Shown: piece by piece, positions 60,816 to 64,000 of the stretch
How positions within the stretch are numbered: position 1 is the first letter of the stretch
How the letters are laid out: each line of letters starts with the position of its first letter
Assembly (NCBI GenBank): GCA_030035585.1
Contig: CM057463.1
Coordinates: forward strand, 136,308,736 to 136,372,735
Direction of reading: 5' to 3'
From: Dugong dugon
Lineage: Eukaryota; Chordata; Mammalia; Sirenia; Dugongidae
DNA length: 64,000 nucleotides
Notes under the pieces: generated by a model
Seen by the model: only the letters and a program-made list of their open reading frames with translations
What the model was told of the DNA's origin: nothing
Databases searched by the model: none
Program-made: the position numbers and the translations under genes

Positions 60816-62059
60816 AATAAGTCAGTCACAAAAGGACAAATATTGTATGAGACCTCTATTGTAAAAACTCATGAAAACATTTACACACAAAAAGTAACAA
60901 TCTTTGTTGGTTACAAGGGATGGGAGGGGTGGGGGGGAACACTAAATAGACAGTAGATAAGTGGTATCTTTGGTTAAGGGAGAGACAGTACACAATATTG
61001 GGGAAGCCAGCACAACTTGTACAAGGAAAGGTCGTGGAAACTCCATAGACACATTCAAACTCCCTGAGGAACTGAACTGCTGGGCGGAGGGCTGTGGGGA
61101 CCATGGTCTTGGGGAACATCTAGCTCAGTTGGCATAACACAATTTATAAAGACAATGCTCTACATTCTACCGTGGTGAGTAGTGTCTGGGGTCTTAAAAG
61201 CCTGTGAGCGGCCATCTAAGATACTCCACTGGTCTCATCCCTTCGGGAGCAAGGGAGAATGAAGAGAACAGGATACAAGGAAAAGATTAGTCCGAAGGAC
61301 TAATGGACCATATCTACCAAGGTCTCCACCAGACTGATTCCAGTTCAGCGAGATGGTGCCCAGCTAACACCACTCACTGCTCTGACCCAGATCAAAACAG
61401 AGGGTTCTGGACAGAGCTGGAGAAGGATGTAGAACAAAATTCTAACACACACAAAAAAGACCAGATTTACTGGCCTGAAGGAGACTGGAGAAACCCCAAG
61501 AGTATGGCCCCCAGACACCCTTTTAGCTCAGTGGTGAAGTCACTTCCGAGGCTCACCATTCAGCTGAGGTTTGGACAGCCCCATAAAACAAAATGGGACA
61601 AATGAGGCCCAACAGTCCTGGGACAAGGACTAGAAGGTAGAAGAGGACAGGAAAGCTGGTGATAGGGAACCCAAGGTTCAGTAAGGACAGTGTTGACATG
61701 TCAGGGGTTGTTAACCATTGTCATAGGTCAACATGTGTACTAAGTGTTTAATGAGAAACTATTTTGATCTGTAAACCTTCATCTAGAGTGAGAATAGCTG
61801 CACAACTGGAAGAATGTAATCGATGTCACTTAATTGTGCATATAGAAATTTTTGAAATGGTGTATCTTTGGCTATGTATATTTTCACCAAAAAAAAAAAA
61901 AAAAGGTCTTGAAGGGAGAGGGTTGACATCTCGTGGTGTTGTTAACCAATGTCATAAAACCATATGTGTACTGACTGTTTGGTGAGATACTATTTGTTCT
62001 GTATACCTTCACCTAAGGTACACTAAAAGAAAAAAAAAAAGAAAAAGAAGACAGACAAA

Positions 62060-62760
62060 TCATAACAGAACAAATCAGAGCGAGTAAACAAACAAAGAAA
62101 ACAGCCCTGGGGGTCCTACCAGCGTGGTGGCACAGGCCAGGAAGCAGTTTCACAGTCAAGCAGTGTTTCACAGCCTTACAGGAAGAGGCAAAGATGGCCC
62201 ATGGAGCCAGGTATTTGAGAGAAAGGAGGGGGAGGTGGTAAGAGGTAAGAAAGTAATCTAAAGAAGCAGAAAAAAGCAACACCAGCAGCCAACAAAAGGC
62301 ACTCAGGGAGCCGGCCAGTGTGGGCTGGTGGAATCCAAGCGACACCAGGGTGCTTCCCAGCCAAGAGATTATGGCTCCAGGAACTAAGTGGGGATAAAGA
62401 AGTGTGGGGGGTGGGAAAGCCTATGTCATGGGTTACCGTTGTTCTGTCTCCTGCAGGAAGCTCTGTGAAGCTGCTTTCTCATACCCCCTGTTCGCTGATC
62501 TCTGATAGGAGTCCAAGACGGCGGATCCATGCTGTGGTAGCTGATAGGGGACCTCTGCATGTGTCTTTTCTTGCTCTCTGTTCTCGGTCAGTTTCTTATT
62601 CGATTCAGTGCTTGGCTGAGTACTTTATCTCTTCGTTTGATGCTTAGGGTTTCAGGATTGATACGTGACTCTGACTTAGTTTTTCTGATCTTTGCTGCAG
62701 AGGGATGGCGTGGTGCTTCTGACTGTAGAGCCATGTTGCCCAAAAGCCTGTAATATTGCT
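62060..62760. other. Unidentified GC-richer block, possibly L1 5' UTR
   Basis: Lies immediately after the L1 tail and differs in composition from its AT-rich surroundings. The segment from about 62,505 ('gaggagtccaagacggcgg'-like text) resembles the start of mammalian L1 5' UTRs (GAGCCAAGATGGC type), which would make this a sense-strand 5' UTR piece cut off near 62,760. I have no complete L1 in the window for comparison. Frames on both strands (62,013-62,364; 62,318-62,753) show no protein similarity. Confidence 0.35.
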
Positions 62761-63885
62761 TCTTATCAATACATTTGTGTTTGCTGCCAGTAATGGAATA
62801 GACATACCAACTTTCTTTGCACAGATGAAGAAAGTACTGTTGAAAGTTTCATGTAATGCTTTTTGTAATTCAGAGAAAGAAACTTGGATGTAGATTAGAA
62901 ATCAAGAATTTTTTGCAGAGCAATCTGAGGTGGTGTTTGAGGTCTGGGACATCTGAAGACACTGTGGGCTGTCATCTCCCCTCATCTTGAGTCACTCCCT
63001 GTCTCACATGTCCAAAGTTACACACTTGTGAGATCAGTTTAAATTTATTACCAAAAATAATATTAAAGGGAAGGAGCAATAATAAAATATGGACATGCAG
63101 CCAGAGGAATTTATGCAGAAGTTAGAAGAAACAGTGTACTCACTTTGCTTTAGAAGTAATGTCATAAGGACATTTTCTAAAAAGCAGCAGCTTCAACCCA
63201 GCATTTTATTTTCCTTCTCACCATTATAATATTCTCCCAACTGTAAGAGCTTCAGCAATAATTTTGGTTTAGATATGAGATCCTAGTTTTAGTCTATGGC
63301 TTGTTCAGGGGAAAATGATCTAATTTATCTTATAAAATGCTCAATTTCGATAATAAAGGGTTTTAATCTGAATACATACTACACGTTAGAACATTTCGGT
63401 TTGTGCTTGTTACTAAATATTTATGAAACATTATTCATGTACCTAAAAAGAGAAATATAGTAAAATAACTATAAAATAGAAGTCCTTGACAGACACTGAA
63501 ATTATACTTAAAAGGCACATAATGACTAGAAGCAGTTAATGAACCATCCTTTTGATAGTCTGTGGCATGTAGAGAAAGAGATTGTAAACTTTTTGTCCAC
63601 CGAAAATGATTGATTGAATGTAATGGTTATGCTATAATACCTGATAAAAATATTATTAGTGGTAAATTTAGACAGCAAAAGTCTGAAACAATTTTGTTTC
63701 ATTATGGTCCTCATATTATATGTAGTATTAGGAATTTTTTGAGTGCAATTTTCTTGTTAACTTTGTTTTTTCTAACTCAGCCATTTGGGGCTTGTTTCTG
63801 ATAATATATTAGTAGAGCTAAAGTCTGTGCTTTTGGCAAAGGAATATTCCCTGTCTTTATCTAACTATTGCCTAGTACCTACCAA
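62761..63885. other. No gene recognised
   Basis: AT-rich, no named repeat, no coding evidence. Short frames near 63,526-63,801 lie on opposite strands and lack similarity. Confidence 0.5.
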
Positions 63886-64000
63886 AACCGAACCAAACCT
63901 GTTGCCATCGAGTCCATTCCTACTCATAGCAACCTTATAGGACAGAACAGAACTGTCCCATAGGGCTTCCAAGGCTATAATCTTTATGGAAACGATTGCC
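63886..64000 (-). mobile_element. AfroSINE, cut by window end
   Basis: Antisense copy whose tail ('gttgccatcgagtccattcc') and core ('ctgtcccatagggcttcca') are present. The tRNA-like head lies beyond position 64,000. Confidence 0.93.

Larger units (their letters stand above)
56400..62056 (+). mobile_element. L1 LINE, 5.7 kb (copy c)
   Basis: The longest L1 here, sense orientation: ORF1 C-terminal end (56,400-56,637), ~420-bp inter-ORF spacer, ORF2 (57,059-60,815), 3' UTR to about 62,025 and an A-rich tail at 62,029-62,056. It is 5'-truncated inside ORF1. The 3' UTR has the duplicated terminal module (about 61,670-61,790 and 61,905-62,022) separated by a spacer ending in an A16 run (61,889-61,904). 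I did not find convincing TSDs. All ORFs are broken. Confidence 0.95.

Overview
This is mammalian nuclear DNA, almost certainly from an afrotherian and most likely an elephant or close paenungulate. The diagnostic signal is about twenty copies or fragments of the tRNA-derived AfroSINE, together with RTE-type LINEs that share the SINE's 3' tail, an afrotherian-type L1, and ERVL-MaLR LTRs. No host protein-coding gene, classical tRNA/rRNA gene, CRISPR array or bacterial feature is supported. The window reads as intergenic or deep intronic sequence that is AT-rich and dense in transposons. The longest open reading frame (36,188-37,321, minus) is L1 reverse transcriptase. Family names come from recognising motifs by eye, not from a database search.

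Layout. 0-3.5 kb: an RTE scrap, a 5'-truncated minus-strand L1, two AfroSINEs and an old L1 3' UTR. 3.5-10.5 kb: AT-rich sequence with one AfroSINE and nothing else I can name. 10.5-16.9 kb: a layered block with microsatellite, AfroSINE, a solo LTR with readable TATA and poly(A) signals, an ancient L1 3' UTR carrying an RTE insertion with perfect target-site duplications (TSDs), an RTE split by an AfroSINE, a truncated MaLR provirus and a solo LTR. 17-23 kb: old L1 debris, AfroSINEs, a solo LTR. 23.0-26.0 kb: an almost complete but decayed RTE LINE (minus). 26.7-29.0 kb: a MaLR element with both LTRs, a 5-bp TSD and a primer-binding site resembling tRNA-Leu(UAA). 30-33 kb: ancient MIR and L2. 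33.0-39.0 kb: an MLT1-type LTR interrupted by an AfroSINE, an old L1 fragment, and a 4.9-kb L1 (minus). 40.5-44.0 kb: a solo LTR, other LTR-like sequence, AfroSINEs and two copies of a long-palindrome MITE. 45.4-50.7 kb: L2, MIR, AfroSINEs, an LTR and an RTE 3' piece. 50.95-51.43 kb: an isolated CpG island, the only strong candidate host regulatory element. 52.0-53.0 kb: an L1 3' UTR with 12-bp TSDs. 53.3-55.6 kb: an unidentified repeat, AfroSINEs, MER5A and MER20 DNA transposons. 56.4-62.05 kb: a long plus-strand L1 (ORF1 C-terminus, spacer, ORF2, 3' UTR). 62.06-62.76 kb: an unidentified GC-richer stretch. The window ends inside an AfroSINE.

How the parts relate. The elements record successive waves: MIR, L2, MER5A, MER20 and old L1 are the substrate; MaLR LTRs, RTE and younger L1 inserted into that; AfroSINEs are generally youngest, because they interrupt MER5A, an MLT1-type LTR and an RTE. 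AfroSINE and RTE copies end in the same tail, which fits RTE machinery mobilising the SINE. Every LINE ORF seen here is broken by stops, frameshifts or 5' truncation, so nothing appears autonomously mobile.
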